Below are positions 8,353-17,597 of a stretch of 44,883 bases of DNA, piece by piece (positions within the stretch are counted from its first letter, which is position 1; each line of letters starts with the position of its first letter). The notes under the pieces are model-generated. The model did not search any database and had not been told where the DNA came from. It saw nothing but the letters and a program-made list of their open reading frames with translations. This stretch comes from an uncultured Oscillospiraceae bacterium. Its GTDB lineage: Bacteria > Bacillota > Clostridia > Oscillospirales > Ruminococcaceae. The translations under genes were made by a program, and so were the position numbers. The stretch covers positions 1 to 44,883 of the forward strand of contig CABUEI010000015.1 of assembly GCA_902490585.1 (NCBI GenBank). The letters run 5' to 3'.

Positions 8353-10455
8353 TTATTTTTCACTGCCGTCAGCAACTTCTGCAAGCAGTATTGTTTCAAG
8401 TGCTATTGCCGAATTGGCAGGTTTAACTATTCTGAAAGTGTACTTGTCGCATATCTTCTCTATCATTGGTTTAATCTCAAAGAAATCGTTTGCCGAATGA
8501 TAGATACTGATAAGAAGTATAGGGTGCTGTGTACGGATAGTTTCGACAGCACCTCTGAGAAGTAACTGCTCACCGCCTTCGATATCAACCTTTATAAGTC
8601 CGATATCGAGATTGTTTTCACGCACATAATCATCAAGTGTTACAACAGGTACGTCTATATGTTCCGGATAATTATAACCCGGACGTTCAACAAGCGAGTT
8701 GCATGAATTACGCTCGCCTAAGCTGAATGTGGCAGTGCCGTTCTTATCGCCGAGCGCTTTGCTTACCGTCACAATATTATCAAGATGATTGAGCTTTATC
8801 GTTTCATGGATAATATCCATATTCGACGGTGACGCCTCAAACACATGAATATTTTTATCTGTGTATGACGAGAACAGGAGCGCTGTATCACCTACATAAC
8901 CGCCTGCGTCAATTATATCTTTATTTCTTATACTGTCAAGTGTAGTCAGTTTGTCTATTCCGTATTTTGTAAAGAATACACTGCTGTCAAACTGATTTAC
9001 AGGCAGATAGTAACCGTTGTAATAATAAAGATTGTCGTTCAGCTTTATTATCTTCGAGCTGAATTCATCATTCATACGGACGAACTCGTCCTGCTCACGC
9101 TGTGTATATACATCCTGCATGGACTTGTTGCCGTCAGCTATTATTGCCATACGGTGAATGATATCAACAACTGTATTTCTGCTGTCGGTATCAAGACCGC
9201 TTATAAGCGAAGAGAACCTCTCTGCACTGTCTTCTCTGTTCATCGCATCGCTGAACAACTTTGCGAGAGCCTCACGTTCACCCGGATGAAAATACAGATG
9301 CCGCAGATACGACTGTCTTTTGAACAAGTTCATTTCACGGCAGATCGTATTAACAGTATTTTCAACCGCTGTAACGGAACTACTGTATTCTCCTGACTTT
9401 GAAACCGATTCAAAACCTGTATCCACCTTATCAACAAGAGCATTGACTCCGGTTGAAAGATTTGCACTTGTATCGGATATCTCAGAAAGCTTCGAGGAAT
9501 ATTCACCGATTTTAGATACTGTTGCAAAACCTGCGTCAACACTGCCGACGAGGGTTTCAATGTCTGCTGAAAGCTCTGAATTTGCGGAAGAAATCTCATC
9601 AAGCTTTGATGTATACTCCCCTGTTTTCGATACTGTAGCAAAACCTGAGGTAACACTGTCGGCAAGATTTCTGATATCGGTTGAAATATCTCTGCCTGCA
9701 TTGTCTATCCTATCAAGTCTTGATGTGTATTCACCCGTCTTTGATGTGCTGCCAAAGCCTGTAGCAACACTGTCACCGAGAGTTCTTATATTAGCTGAAA
9801 GCTCTGCATTTGCAGAAGAAATTTCATCAAACTTTGATACATACTCCCCTGTTTTTGACACTTCGGCAAAGCCTGCGATAACATTATCGCCAAGCTTGGA
9901 GATATCTGATGAAAGCGTATCATTAACAGATTTCAGCGTTTCAAACTGTCTGTTGCTGTCGGAAATTCCGTTTTCAACAAGACTTATGATACGGCTGTTT
10001 TCCTCGTAAGAACGTTTATCGCTGTCAGCTATCACATTTTGTATTGCCTCAGATTTATCGGCAACACAGTTACAAATATCGTTTGAAAGTCTGTCGGACA
10101 GTTCAACCGACTTTGCGGATAATTCTTCAAAGACTTCGCCATTCTGTTTTTCAAGACTTTCAACGCTGAGTTTAAACACAGTAAGCTTTTCTGATGTATC
10201 TTTGCTGAAAGAAGTCTGATTATCAGCTAATATTTTGAGCGTTTCACGGCACAGTTTTATCTGCTCCGCATTATCACGGCATATATCCGTGCAAGTATTC
10301 AGGCTGTTTTCAAGAAAACCGAGCATTTCACAAAGCTGTGCAAAATGCTCGCTTTCTGTCTGCCTTATCTCGTTGTTGAGCTTTATTGTCTTGTTGCGTG
10401 ACATCGGAAATAATCTTCCGAAAAATCCCGCAAGTTTATCGGATAATTTACCCAT
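8353..10455 (-). CDS. FkbM family methyltransferase with long coiled-coil/repeat N-terminus
   Basis: A 700-residue protein. Residues ~1-175 are charged, helical and probably coiled coil. Residues 177-366 are five tandem 38-residue repeats, each with a core like GFATVSKTGEYTSKLDEISS. After a linker (EYYNGYYL-like region near 490), the C-terminal ~200 residues form an S-adenosylmethionine methyltransferase of FkbM type: DIIDAGGYVGDTALLFSSY (SAM loop), HVFEASPSN, VVTLDDYV and IGLIKVDIEGGEQLLLRGA. FkbM enzymes O-methylate sugars or other small substrates, so it probably decorates the glycan of this operon. No signal peptide is visible. The ATG at 10455 is chosen because it overlaps the rfbF stop as TAATG; an upstream in-frame codon would extend it 13 residues. 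The repeat section has no assigned function. Confidence 0.88.
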   Translation of the reverse strand: MGKLSDKLAGFFGRLFPMSRNKTIKLNNEIRQTESEHFAQLCEMLGFLENSLNTCTDICRDNAEQIKLCRETLKILADNQTSFSKDTSEKLTVFKLSVESLEKQNGEVFEELSAKSVELSDRLSNDICNCVADKSEAIQNVIADSDKRSYEENSRIISLVENGISDSNRQFETLKSVNDTLSSDISKLGDNVIAGFAEVSKTGEYVSKFDEISSANAELSANIRTLGDSVATGFGSTSKTGEYTSRLDRIDNAGRDISTDIRNLADSVTSGFATVSKTGEYTSKLDEISSANSELSADIETLVGSVDAGFATVSKIGEYSSKLSEISDTSANLSTGVNALVDKVDTGFESVSKSGEYSSSVTAVENTVNTICREMNLFKRQSYLRHLYFHPGEREALAKLFSDAMNREDSAERFSSLISGLDTDSRNTVVDIIHRMAIIADGNKSMQDVYTQREQDEFVRMNDEFSSKIIKLNDNLYYYNGYYLPVNQFDSSVFFTKYGIDKLTTLDSIRNKDIIDAGGYVGDTALLFSSYTDKNIHVFEASPSNMDIIHETIKLNHLDNIVTVSKALGDKNGTATFSLGERNSCNSLVERPGYNYPEHIDVPVVTLDDYVRENNLDIGLIKVDIEGGEQLLLRGAVETIRTQHPILLISIYHSANDFFEIKPMIEKICDKYTFRIVKPANSAIALETILLAEVADGSEK
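9358..9927 (-). repeat. Five tandem 114-bp (38-residue) in-frame repeats inside the FkbM gene
   Basis: Five uninterrupted 38-codon units encode variants of LSxDIxxLxDSVxxGF followed by (A/E/G)xxSKxGEY(T/S)SKLDEI. Units 1 to 4 are most alike; unit 5 is degenerate after GEYSS. The period stays exactly 38 residues, so copy number can change without shifting the frame. Confidence 0.9.
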
Positions 10456-11234
10456 TATTTCCAAATCTTCCAGGGAGCATTGTTGCTGCTCCACATTTTC
10501 TCAAGCTGTTCTTTTTCTCTTACAGTATCCATGCACTGCCAGAAGCCTGTATGCTTATATGCCATAAGCTCACCGAGCTTTGCTACTGTTTCAAGGGGCT
10601 TCTTTTCAAGAACGGTTTCATCATCGTCTATGTAATCGAAGAATTCAGGCTGGCAAACCATGTAACCGATATTGATAAGGCTGCCGTCACCTGATGTTTT
10701 TTCACGGAATTCGTTTATTCTGCCGTTTTCGTCAATGTCAAGAACACCGAATCTCTGTCCGGGATTGTAAGCCGACATTGTAACAAGCTTGCCGTGCTTT
10801 TTGTGAAATTCAACAAGCTCCGCAATATTGACATCAGAAACACCGTCACCGTATGTCAGCATGAAAGGCTCATTACCCACATAATCTTTTATACGCTTTA
10901 CACGTCCGCCTGTCATTGTGTTAAGACCTGTATCAACTACAGTCACTTTCCAACGTTCAGAATTATTACGGTGAACAATCATCTCATTTTTGCCGCTGGT
11001 AAAGTCAAAAGTAATATCTGATGTATGTAGGAAGTAATCTGCGAAATACTCCTTTATAACGTGCTGTTTGTAACCTGCACAGATTATGAACTCATTGAAT
11101 CCGTAAGCAGAATAGAGTTTCATTATATGCCAGATTATCGGCATACCGCCGAGTTCCACCATTGGCTTGGGTTTGAACTGGCTTTCTTCGCTTATTCTTG
11201 TGCCGAATCCTCCGGCAAGTATTACAACTTTCAT
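10455..11234 (-). CDS. rfbF: Glucose-1-phosphate cytidylyltransferase
   Basis: A 259-residue nucleotidyltransferase making CDP-D-glucose from CTP and glucose-1-phosphate, the committed step to CDP-6-deoxy and dideoxy sugars. The N-terminus is the classic MKVVILAGGFGTRISEE followed by FKPKPMVELGGMPI; later motifs MLTYGDGVSDVNI, GQRFGVLDID, INIGYMVCQPEFFDYI and HTGFWQCMDTVREK are those of RfbF. Length matches the family exactly. A strong AGGAGG site lies 6 bases upstream, and the start overlaps the DUF4422 gene stop by four bases. Confidence 0.97.
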   Translation of the reverse strand: MKVVILAGGFGTRISEESQFKPKPMVELGGMPIIWHIMKLYSAYGFNEFIICAGYKQHVIKEYFADYFLHTSDITFDFTSGKNEMIVHRNNSERWKVTVVDTGLNTMTGGRVKRIKDYVGNEPFMLTYGDGVSDVNIAELVEFHKKHGKLVTMSAYNPGQRFGVLDIDENGRINEFREKTSGDGSLINIGYMVCQPEFFDYIDDDETVLEKKPLETVAKLGELMAYKHTGFWQCMDTVREKEQLEKMWSSNNAPWKIWK

Positions 11235-14029
11235 TTTTCCTCCTGTGTACTGTTAAGACGTGTTACTTTACTGCTGTCTATTTCGGGATGATCAGCTATG
11301 AAATCATCTGTATATACGTCAGAATAAAGTCCTCTGAGTCCCATAGGATTTACCGATATCATTTCTGTATCCGGATAGAAACGTTCTACAAACGCTTTGA
11401 CCTTCTGATAACCGTCGAGCCAGTGTGGTACGCTTGTCTTTGCAACGAGATCGGAAAGTCTTTGCTTGCTTCCGTCAAAATATCCCGCATTTGTACAGTC
11501 GCAACCTACAAGGTAAATTCTCTTTGCATTTGTGTAAAGTGCAAAGTGAATTGCCTGGAACGCTATTGAATAAAACGCCATAAGCGGATAGAACTCTATA
11601 TTGATATGAATATCTTCACTGGGAGCCGCCTGGAAGAATCTTCTGCCGTTGTTCTCCTTGATTATCTTTTCAGTTACCTGGAACTTATCTCTGTATTCAC
11701 CTGCCGAATACTGACCGAAGAACTTGACAAAATCATAATCCTTGAGCTTCTCAAACCACGGAGCACGGCTTTCGTAATCGGTGGTAAAATAGTAATCAAT
11801 ATCAACATCGGGATTTAAGAATGAAGCGTTCATACCTATATGTACAGCACCGGGAATGGGCTTGTAGTATTTCATTGAGGGACCGGATGCCATTATGACA
11901 ACATCACGACCGGTATTGATATCCTTGAACTCACTGAATGATTTCTTGTGAGTTTCGTGTATCTCATTTGCAAGGCAGGCAATATTGAGATTGATATTTG
12001 AGGTGAGTGTTTTTGCATCCCATATATCCTTGCGAAGACTTGTTGCAATAATAGGTGATTTTGCAACTGCCGCCTGTACGCTCTTGGGAGCAGTGCTCTG
12101 ACAAACCTTTACGGTTCTCGCAAGCAGTGCGCTGTGTTCTGTAGACTTTTTCTGAAGATCGTTAACAGAAGCAACCAGTGCGCCGAGTCTTTCCTCGTTT
12201 CTTAAAGCAACACGATATGCCGGGAAGATATTTCTCATTATCTTCTTTGCTATATTGTCGTTGCTCTTTGCCTTTGCGGCAGGGGCTACCTTTACGGGTG
12301 CTAATCTGCACTTTGCGGCACTTGTTTCTCTGAAGAATACAAGCTGGTTTTCCTTGACTTTGTATTTTTTCTGTTTCAGTACCCAGTATATAAAGATACC
12401 GTAAAGAACTTCTGACATATAACCGGGTGTTCTCATCTTGGTACCCTGATATTTTGACATATCAAATCTGTTAAGGAACTCAAACAGTATACCGAATTCA
12501 AATGTACAGAAACGGTTAAACAGTTCCTTTGTCATTACAAAGCAGTTGTAAGCGTAGTACTTCTTTGAAGCCATGTATTCCTTTGCTGCCTGTGAGTACT
12601 CGGGGTAAAGCTCATCGACAAGGCTCAGGGTAAGCTCAGGGGCACTCTTGTCAAACAGGTGCTCCTGTATCATGAATATATCTTTTACGCAATGTGCACG
12701 CTTGCCGCCGAAAAGGAAATCCATCTCGTCAACATTCATGCTTCCGCCTGTAACAAGATCGTATTTCTTTATCTGCTTTGCCATGTTGTCATAGTCACCC
12801 AGACCGTATTTTGCAATGCTCTCGTTGTTGAGCATATTTTCGATTATATAGCCTCTTGAGCACTGGTCGAACTTCTTACCCGCAAACGAAAGATAACGTC
12901 TGTAGTGACAAAGTCCGTAATAGTTTACATCAGCGTTCTTCCATGCCCAGTACTGAACACTGAGCTCGGAGAAATACTTCGCAAGGTCGGAAATGTTATC
13001 ACCGGTATCATCACCGTTCATTTTGAGGAAACATCTAGCGGAACCTGCGTTGCACTTGTAGTTTTCAAAAATGCGGTTATTTATAACAGCGCTGTCAAGA
13101 TCCATTCTGTGAGAAACGAAAATCTTTATATCATCGTTGGGTTTCTTATATGACAGTGTACGCTGTGCAAGCGTATTGGCATCGGGATCTGCGGCTGTAT
13201 TGTTGAAATATACTATCTGGCGTTCAAGGAACTTACAGTCGGTGTGGTGCTGAAGATACCACATATAAATTCCGTAAACTATCTCGCCCATATAGCCCGT
13301 AGCTCTGAGCTTGTTGCCTTCATAGCATGAAACATCAAACTGTCTGTCAAACTCAAAGAGTATATCGAAAAGTACCTCGTTATATTCATTGAATATCTTC
13401 TTGGACATTACATAGCAGTTGTAGCCTCTGTAATACTTTGAATCAAAATATTCGTTCATCGACTGAATAAGCTCGGGGTGTCTGTCTTCTATTATCTTTA
13501 TCAGTGTATCTATAGCTATAGGATCAACAAGATTTCTGGATGAATACCATAGATCCTTTACGCACTTTTTGGGGCGCACTCTTGTGATCTTTGTGGTATC
13601 GAAAGCCTTTCCGACAATAACGTCATAGGATGTGATTTCCTTTTCCATCTTTGACTTGTTGAAAAGCTGGTATAACTCTGCCGTGCGTACCGAAAGATTG
13701 TTTTCTACACGCAGATCATAGTCGTTGCCGGGCATGAATGAATCCATAAATGAGAGATATCTTCTGTAGTGGCACAGTCCGTAATAATCGGCATCATAGT
13801 TTTTCCATGCCCAGTACTGAACCGTATACTCGCAGAAATGAATTCTCTTTTCGGATATGTTGTCACCGGTATTATCGCCCATCAAAGCATTGCCCTCGTC
13901 GTTTTCATCGAGAGCGGCACCGCATCTTACGGGTATGTATAACGGGTTATCCACCACCATGCTGTTAAGGTCGATTCTGTGCGAAACAAAAATCGCTATT
14001 TTTTTACTGCCGTTTTCACCGCTGTTCAT
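11231..14029 (-). CDS. Tandem DUF4422 protein with C-terminal DUF115-like domain
   Basis: A 932-residue protein with two copies of the DUF4422 (polysaccharide-biosynthesis, glycosyltransferase-like) domain at ~8-275 and ~300-570. Each copy shows IFVSHRID(or MD)L, a DN/DDTGDNIS motif, QYWAWKN and YYGLCHYRRYLSF. A helical linker (~590-690) leads to a C-terminal Rossmann-like part (~705-925) with DVVIMASGPSMKYYKPIP, IDYYFTTDYESRAPWF and RIYLVGCDCTNAGYF, resembling DUF115/MptE-like proteins. It is probably cytoplasmic. By context it should help assemble or transfer the sugars this operon makes; no activity is proven for DUF4422 here. The AAGGA site first meets an ATG-AAT-TAA mini-frame that overlaps the real ATG. 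Confidence 0.8.
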   Translation of the reverse strand: MNSGENGSKKIAIFVSHRIDLNSMVVDNPLYIPVRCGAALDENDEGNALMGDNTGDNISEKRIHFCEYTVQYWAWKNYDADYYGLCHYRRYLSFMDSFMPGNDYDLRVENNLSVRTAELYQLFNKSKMEKEITSYDVIVGKAFDTTKITRVRPKKCVKDLWYSSRNLVDPIAIDTLIKIIEDRHPELIQSMNEYFDSKYYRGYNCYVMSKKIFNEYNEVLFDILFEFDRQFDVSCYEGNKLRATGYMGEIVYGIYMWYLQHHTDCKFLERQIVYFNNTAADPDANTLAQRTLSYKKPNDDIKIFVSHRMDLDSAVINNRIFENYKCNAGSARCFLKMNGDDTGDNISDLAKYFSELSVQYWAWKNADVNYYGLCHYRRYLSFAGKKFDQCSRGYIIENMLNNESIAKYGLGDYDNMAKQIKKYDLVTGGSMNVDEMDFLFGGKRAHCVKDIFMIQEHLFDKSAPELTLSLVDELYPEYSQAAKEYMASKKYYAYNCFVMTKELFNRFCTFEFGILFEFLNRFDMSKYQGTKMRTPGYMSEVLYGIFIYWVLKQKKYKVKENQLVFFRETSAAKCRLAPVKVAPAAKAKSNDNIAKKIMRNIFPAYRVALRNEERLGALVASVNDLQKKSTEHSALLARTVKVCQSTAPKSVQAAVAKSPIIATSLRKDIWDAKTLTSNINLNIACLANEIHETHKKSFSEFKDINTGRDVVIMASGPSMKYYKPIPGAVHIGMNASFLNPDVDIDYYFTTDYESRAPWFEKLKDYDFVKFFGQYSAGEYRDKFQVTEKIIKENNGRRFFQAAPSEDIHINIEFYPLMAFYSIAFQAIHFALYTNAKRIYLVGCDCTNAGYFDGSKQRLSDLVAKTSVPHWLDGYQKVKAFVERFYPDTEMISVNPMGLRGLYSDVYTDDFIADHPEIDSSKVTRLNSTQEEK

Positions 14030-14050
14030 TAATTCATATATTCCTTTCTT

Positions 14051-15076
14051 TTATCTCTTCACTCTTCCCGACGAATCACCGCCTGCAAGATTAAGTACTT
14101 CATCAATACCGAACAGGCAGAAGTCGCCTTCAAGCGTCTGGTCAAGACATCCTGCCGCCGCCGCTGTTTCTATAGCTTCTTTCGGTGACATATTGTTATG
14201 CAATGCGTAAATAAGTCCCGAAGCGAATGCGTCGCCGCCGCCTATCCTGTCGGCTATTCTTATATCATACTGAGCAGATGTGTAGACCTGCTTGTTTTTA
14301 TTGTCGTAGATAATCCCCGACCAGCCGTTGTCACTGGCGGAATAGCTCTTTCTCTGTGAGTATGCGACTACTTCACAACCGAATGTTTCGGCAACGGTTT
14401 GCAGGCTTTTCTTATAACCCTCTGCGTCGAGCTGTCCTTTTGTGACATCTGTAGTTCCTGCTTTTATTCCGAATACTATCTCTGCATCTTCTTCATTGCC
14501 TATGCATACATCAACGTACTTCATTATTTCCGTCATTACAGGGCGTGCTTTTTCAGCACTCCAGAGTTTACTTCTGTAGTTTATGTCACAGCTTACGGTA
14601 AGCCCGGCTTTCTTCGCCGCTTTTACAGCCTGCACTGAAATCTCCGCAAGGCTGTCGGAAAGTGCCGGGGTAATTCCTGTTATATGAAACCAGTCTGCTC
14701 CGTCGAAAATTTTATTCCAATCGTACATAGACGGCTCAGACAAAGCAACGGCACTGTTTTTTCTGTCGTATATAACCTTTGACGGACGCTGGCTGATGCC
14801 CTTTTCCGCAAAGAATATTCCAAGTCTGTCACCATGATAAACTATATTGTCGGTCTTTACACCGTACCTCATAAGTTCTCTGCAAGCCGCCTTACCTATA
14901 TCATTATCGGGCAGTGCGGTCACAAATTCGGACTTATCGCCGAAATTGCTGAGAGCTACCGCAACGTTCGCTTCCGCTCCGCAGAACGAGGTGTTGAGTT
15001 CAGGTCGCTGAAACAATTTATTATATCCGTCAGGCGATAACCTGAGCATTATTTCTCCAAAAGAAACTACCTTCAT
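14051..15076 (-). CDS. PfkB-family sugar kinase, 2-keto-3-deoxygluconate kinase-like
   Basis: A 341-residue ribokinase/PfkB family kinase most like 2-dehydro-3-deoxygluconokinase (KdgK). Motifs: MKVVSFGEIMLRLSPDG at the N-terminus, FCGAEANVAVALSNFG (sugar binding), TVSCDINYRSKLW, and the C-terminal ATP/catalytic signature RIGGGDAFASGLIYAL, where the Asp is the base. KdgK normally phosphorylates KDG in uronate breakdown, but no other uronate genes are here. It lies between an aldolase and a DUF4422 gene in a glycan operon and near a Kdo-type cytidylyltransferase, so it may act on a 2-keto-3-deoxy sugar intermediate (inference). Its ATG overlaps the aldolase stop as TAATG. Confidence 0.85.
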   Translation of the reverse strand: MKVVSFGEIMLRLSPDGYNKLFQRPELNTSFCGAEANVAVALSNFGDKSEFVTALPDNDIGKAACRELMRYGVKTDNIVYHGDRLGIFFAEKGISQRPSKVIYDRKNSAVALSEPSMYDWNKIFDGADWFHITGITPALSDSLAEISVQAVKAAKKAGLTVSCDINYRSKLWSAEKARPVMTEIMKYVDVCIGNEEDAEIVFGIKAGTTDVTKGQLDAEGYKKSLQTVAETFGCEVVAYSQRKSYSASDNGWSGIIYDNKNKQVYTSAQYDIRIADRIGGGDAFASGLIYALHNNMSPKEAIETAAAAGCLDQTLEGDFCLFGIDEVLNLAGGDSSGRVKR

Positions 15077-16662
15077 TATGAACGGTTTTCCTCTCTTTCA
15101 AGAAGTGATCTTGTAATAAATGAAACGGGTATACGCTGTGAAAGCTGAGCTATTGCGGCAGATATGCCTTTGTTTTGCTCAAGTGCAACCTGTTCATCCT
15201 CATAAGTTTCCATATCTCTGTATGCAAAGTTGCGCTCCTTGAACGAATATCCGTCAACTCCGGCAAGGAAAACAGAATTTGCCCCTGACTTTATAAGAAG
15301 AGTGATAAGCATAAGCGTAACATTATCACGAACCGATTCTATAGAACAGAGCAACGGCTCATATCCAACTGTATGACCTGCATTTCCGTTTATGTTTGAC
15401 GTAATTATAAGCTTGTCAGTATCAACACCGCCGAGCTTCTCATAACGCCTTATGTTACTTACAAATACATAATCACATTCAATCCAGTCAGGATTATGAT
15501 TTACAGCTATCACAACAGCATCGGTGTCCTTTACTTTTTCAAATACTTTCTGCTGTTCTGATGCTACCGAGGTTGTTCTGCCGGGAGCGATAATCACAAT
15601 ATTCCGTCCGCCGAAAAGCTCATTATAGCCGTTTTCGGTCGTGTTTTTACCGCTGTCGGACATATACGCCGTGTACAATTTGTCAATGTAGTCACGGTCG
15701 TAATTATCACGCTTTTCAGGCTCAATTTTTGAGAATATCGCATTCATGCCCTCAAATGTAAGCGTGTTCTTATTATTAAGAAATCTTGCATAATTCTGAT
15801 GACATCTGTACTTTGCCGACAGATAGCCGGATAACGAATATCCCCACGAGCTCGTCATATAAATAGGCACTATTGTATTATCTATCGAACACAGAATAGG
15901 CTCTGTCCTGTACTTTGCACCGGCAGTTTCATTAAGATATTCGACAAACAACTCGGTATTGAGATTTCCCGCACCTCTGCCCATACCCATGATACTGCTG
16001 TCGATTATCATATCATGCTCCGTATGAAGTCCTGACAGGTACTGTGCGTTTGAATACGAAAGTTGAAGATTGTTGTGCGAATGAAAACCGACCGCAATAT
16101 CTCTTTCGAGATTGTTTTCTATAAGATAGAAAAAACGTGCAACATCTTTCTGCTTCATAGAGCCATGCGAATCCACTATATAGAAACCGTCCGGGCGGAA
16201 TTTGTTTGCCATGCCGATAAGTCCGAGATACTCGGCATCGGAATAGCTCAGCGCTACCATAGGCTGAAAATACACCTTATAGCCCTTTTCCTTTATTTTT
16301 CTGCAAAGCTCCACCGCTTGCAACGCCTGTGATTTGTGGAAACACACTCTTATACAATCGGGTCCTGTACCGTCATACTCAGGTAAAAGATCGGCATCGT
16401 AATCGCCGCAGTTTATCATTACGGCAATCAGAGTATTTTTCCTGTCGGCAGGGATTATCCGCTTTATAGCATCAACAGAAGAATACTGTGATTCGTCCGC
16501 AGAAAAATCACCCTTTGAAGACAAATATCCTGTTTCGATTATATCAATACCTGCCTGAATAAGACGTTCAACGGTATCTTTTATATTCGCATATCCGAAT
16601 TTCCAGTTGTTTATGTATCCGCCGTCACGCAGAGTACAATCAAGTATCTGTATCCTTTTCAT
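15076..16662 (-). CDS. HMGL-like (DRE-TIM) aldolase fused to a DUF115-like C-terminal domain
   Basis: A 528-residue protein. Residues ~1-300 are a DRE-TIM metallolyase: it opens with MKRIQILDCTLRDGGYINNW (metal Asp and catalytic Arg), has RVCFHKSQ and the metal-binding VGFHSHNNLQLSYSNAQ, then MGMGRGAGNLNTE, resembling 4-hydroxy-2-oxovalerate aldolase. Residues ~350-520 are a Rossmann-like region (GGRNIVIIAPGRTTSVASEQ, AVNHNPDWIECDYVFVSNIR, SVFLAGVDGYSF) similar to the C-terminus of the DUF4422 protein encoded downstream. The start at 16662 has an AGGTGA site and lies 16 bases after the kdsB-like stop. Role inferred: pyruvate condensation with an aldehyde sugar to build a 2-keto-3-deoxy acid that the neighbouring cytidylyltransferase activates. 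Confidence 0.82.
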   Translation of the reverse strand: MKRIQILDCTLRDGGYINNWKFGYANIKDTVERLIQAGIDIIETGYLSSKGDFSADESQYSSVDAIKRIIPADRKNTLIAVMINCGDYDADLLPEYDGTGPDCIRVCFHKSQALQAVELCRKIKEKGYKVYFQPMVALSYSDAEYLGLIGMANKFRPDGFYIVDSHGSMKQKDVARFFYLIENNLERDIAVGFHSHNNLQLSYSNAQYLSGLHTEHDMIIDSSIMGMGRGAGNLNTELFVEYLNETAGAKYRTEPILCSIDNTIVPIYMTSSWGYSLSGYLSAKYRCHQNYARFLNNKNTLTFEGMNAIFSKIEPEKRDNYDRDYIDKLYTAYMSDSGKNTTENGYNELFGGRNIVIIAPGRTTSVASEQQKVFEKVKDTDAVVIAVNHNPDWIECDYVFVSNIRRYEKLGGVDTDKLIITSNINGNAGHTVGYEPLLCSIESVRDNVTLMLITLLIKSGANSVFLAGVDGYSFKERNFAYRDMETYEDEQVALEQNKGISAAIAQLSQRIPVSFITRSLLEREENRS

Positions 16663-16678
16663 GCTCACCTTGTAATTA

Positions 16679-17422
16679 TCAGTTCTTTTCCTGTTCAAGC
16701 TTAGCCGCAATCAGTCGGTTAACCTTCTCAAGATCGTTCTGCGTATCAACGGCAACTGTTTCTGAGTCAACCTCTATGTACTGAACTCTGTAACCTGCCT
16801 CGATAAATCTGAGTATTTCAATATCTTCTATAGACTCTATTTTTCCTCTGGGAGAAGAACAATAGAACTGAAGTGCCTCAGGCTTGAAACCGTAAACGCA
16901 CACCTGCTTGTAATAGCTGTAATCTATGCTTCCCTTGGGATAAGGAGCTGTGCTTCTTGTGAGATAAACGCCGATATTGTCTGCGTTTGTTATAACCTTG
17001 GGCACTGTGAAGTTTACAACGTCAACAGGGTCCTTGATTTTTGTCATAAGGTTTGTAATCTGTAAATCGGGATTTTCAAAGAAAGGATACACAGCCTTGT
17101 TGATAGTTTCAGGCTCGATCATAGGCTCATCGCCCTGTATGTTAACGTATAAATCAGCCGGTATCTTTCTTGCCACCTCACCTATACGGTCAGTTCCCGT
17201 TTTATGTGAATCCGATGTCATAATGACATTTATATCGTTTTCCTTGCAGGCATTGTAGATACGCTCGTCATCTGTGGCAACATAAACCTCTGTCAGAGTT
17301 TCTGCCTTTATTGCTCTGTTGTACACCCACCATATCATCGGCTTTCCGCATATATCTGCGAGAGGCTTGCCGGGGAAACGGCTTGATTTATATCTTGCGG
17401 GGATTATACCTATAACTTTCAT
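16679..17422 (-). CDS. kdsB: Kdo-type (3-deoxy-2-ulosonate) cytidylyltransferase
   Basis: A 247-residue enzyme of the KdsB family, which activates 3-deoxy-manno-octulosonate or similar 2-keto sugars as CMP derivatives. Landmarks are IIPARYKSSRFPGKPLADI, VATDDERIYNACKE, SDSHKTGTDRIGEVA, LYVNIQGDEPMIEPETI and the C-terminal VDSETVAVDTQNDLEKVN. The start at 17422 begins exactly at the conserved MKVIGIIPARY and has a GAAAGGA site upstream. KdsB is a Gram-negative LPS enzyme by origin; kdsA and kdsC are absent here, so the real substrate may be a different ulosonic acid supplied by the aldolase next door. First gene of the long operon. Confidence 0.9.
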   Translation of the reverse strand: MKVIGIIPARYKSSRFPGKPLADICGKPMIWWVYNRAIKAETLTEVYVATDDERIYNACKENDINVIMTSDSHKTGTDRIGEVARKIPADLYVNIQGDEPMIEPETINKAVYPFFENPDLQITNLMTKIKDPVDVVNFTVPKVITNADNIGVYLTRSTAPYPKGSIDYSYYKQVCVYGFKPEALQFYCSSPRGKIESIEDIEILRFIEAGYRVQYIEVDSETVAVDTQNDLEKVNRLIAAKLEQEKN

Positions 17423-17506
17423 TATCTGATTGTCCTTTCGGGGTTGAATTTCTTTATCACACGAAAAACTGAGAATACGCCATTTTTCGCATAACATACT
17501 AATATA

Positions 17507-17534
17507 ATTATAGCACAAAAAACATCGGTGTCAA
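17507..17534 (-). promoter_or_regulatory. Consensus promoter of the glycan operon
   Basis: Minus strand TTGACA (17529-17534), 16-bp spacer, TATAAT (17507-17512), about 85 bases before the kdsB-like ATG. No other clear promoter was seen within the following 13 kb, where genes overlap or nearly touch. Confidence 0.85.
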
Positions 17535-17597
17535 CTGAACCGATACAAATTAGGCGGAAATTACCAAAAAATTATCTGTTTTGCAAGTTGATTTACT

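Noticed and set aside
14015..14045. ATG-AAT-TAA mini-frame overlapping the ATG of the tandem DUF4422 gene as a regulatory upstream ORF
   Set aside because: Two codons in an AT-rich gap; overlap may be chance and no attenuation structure is visible. Mentioned only in the gene entry.
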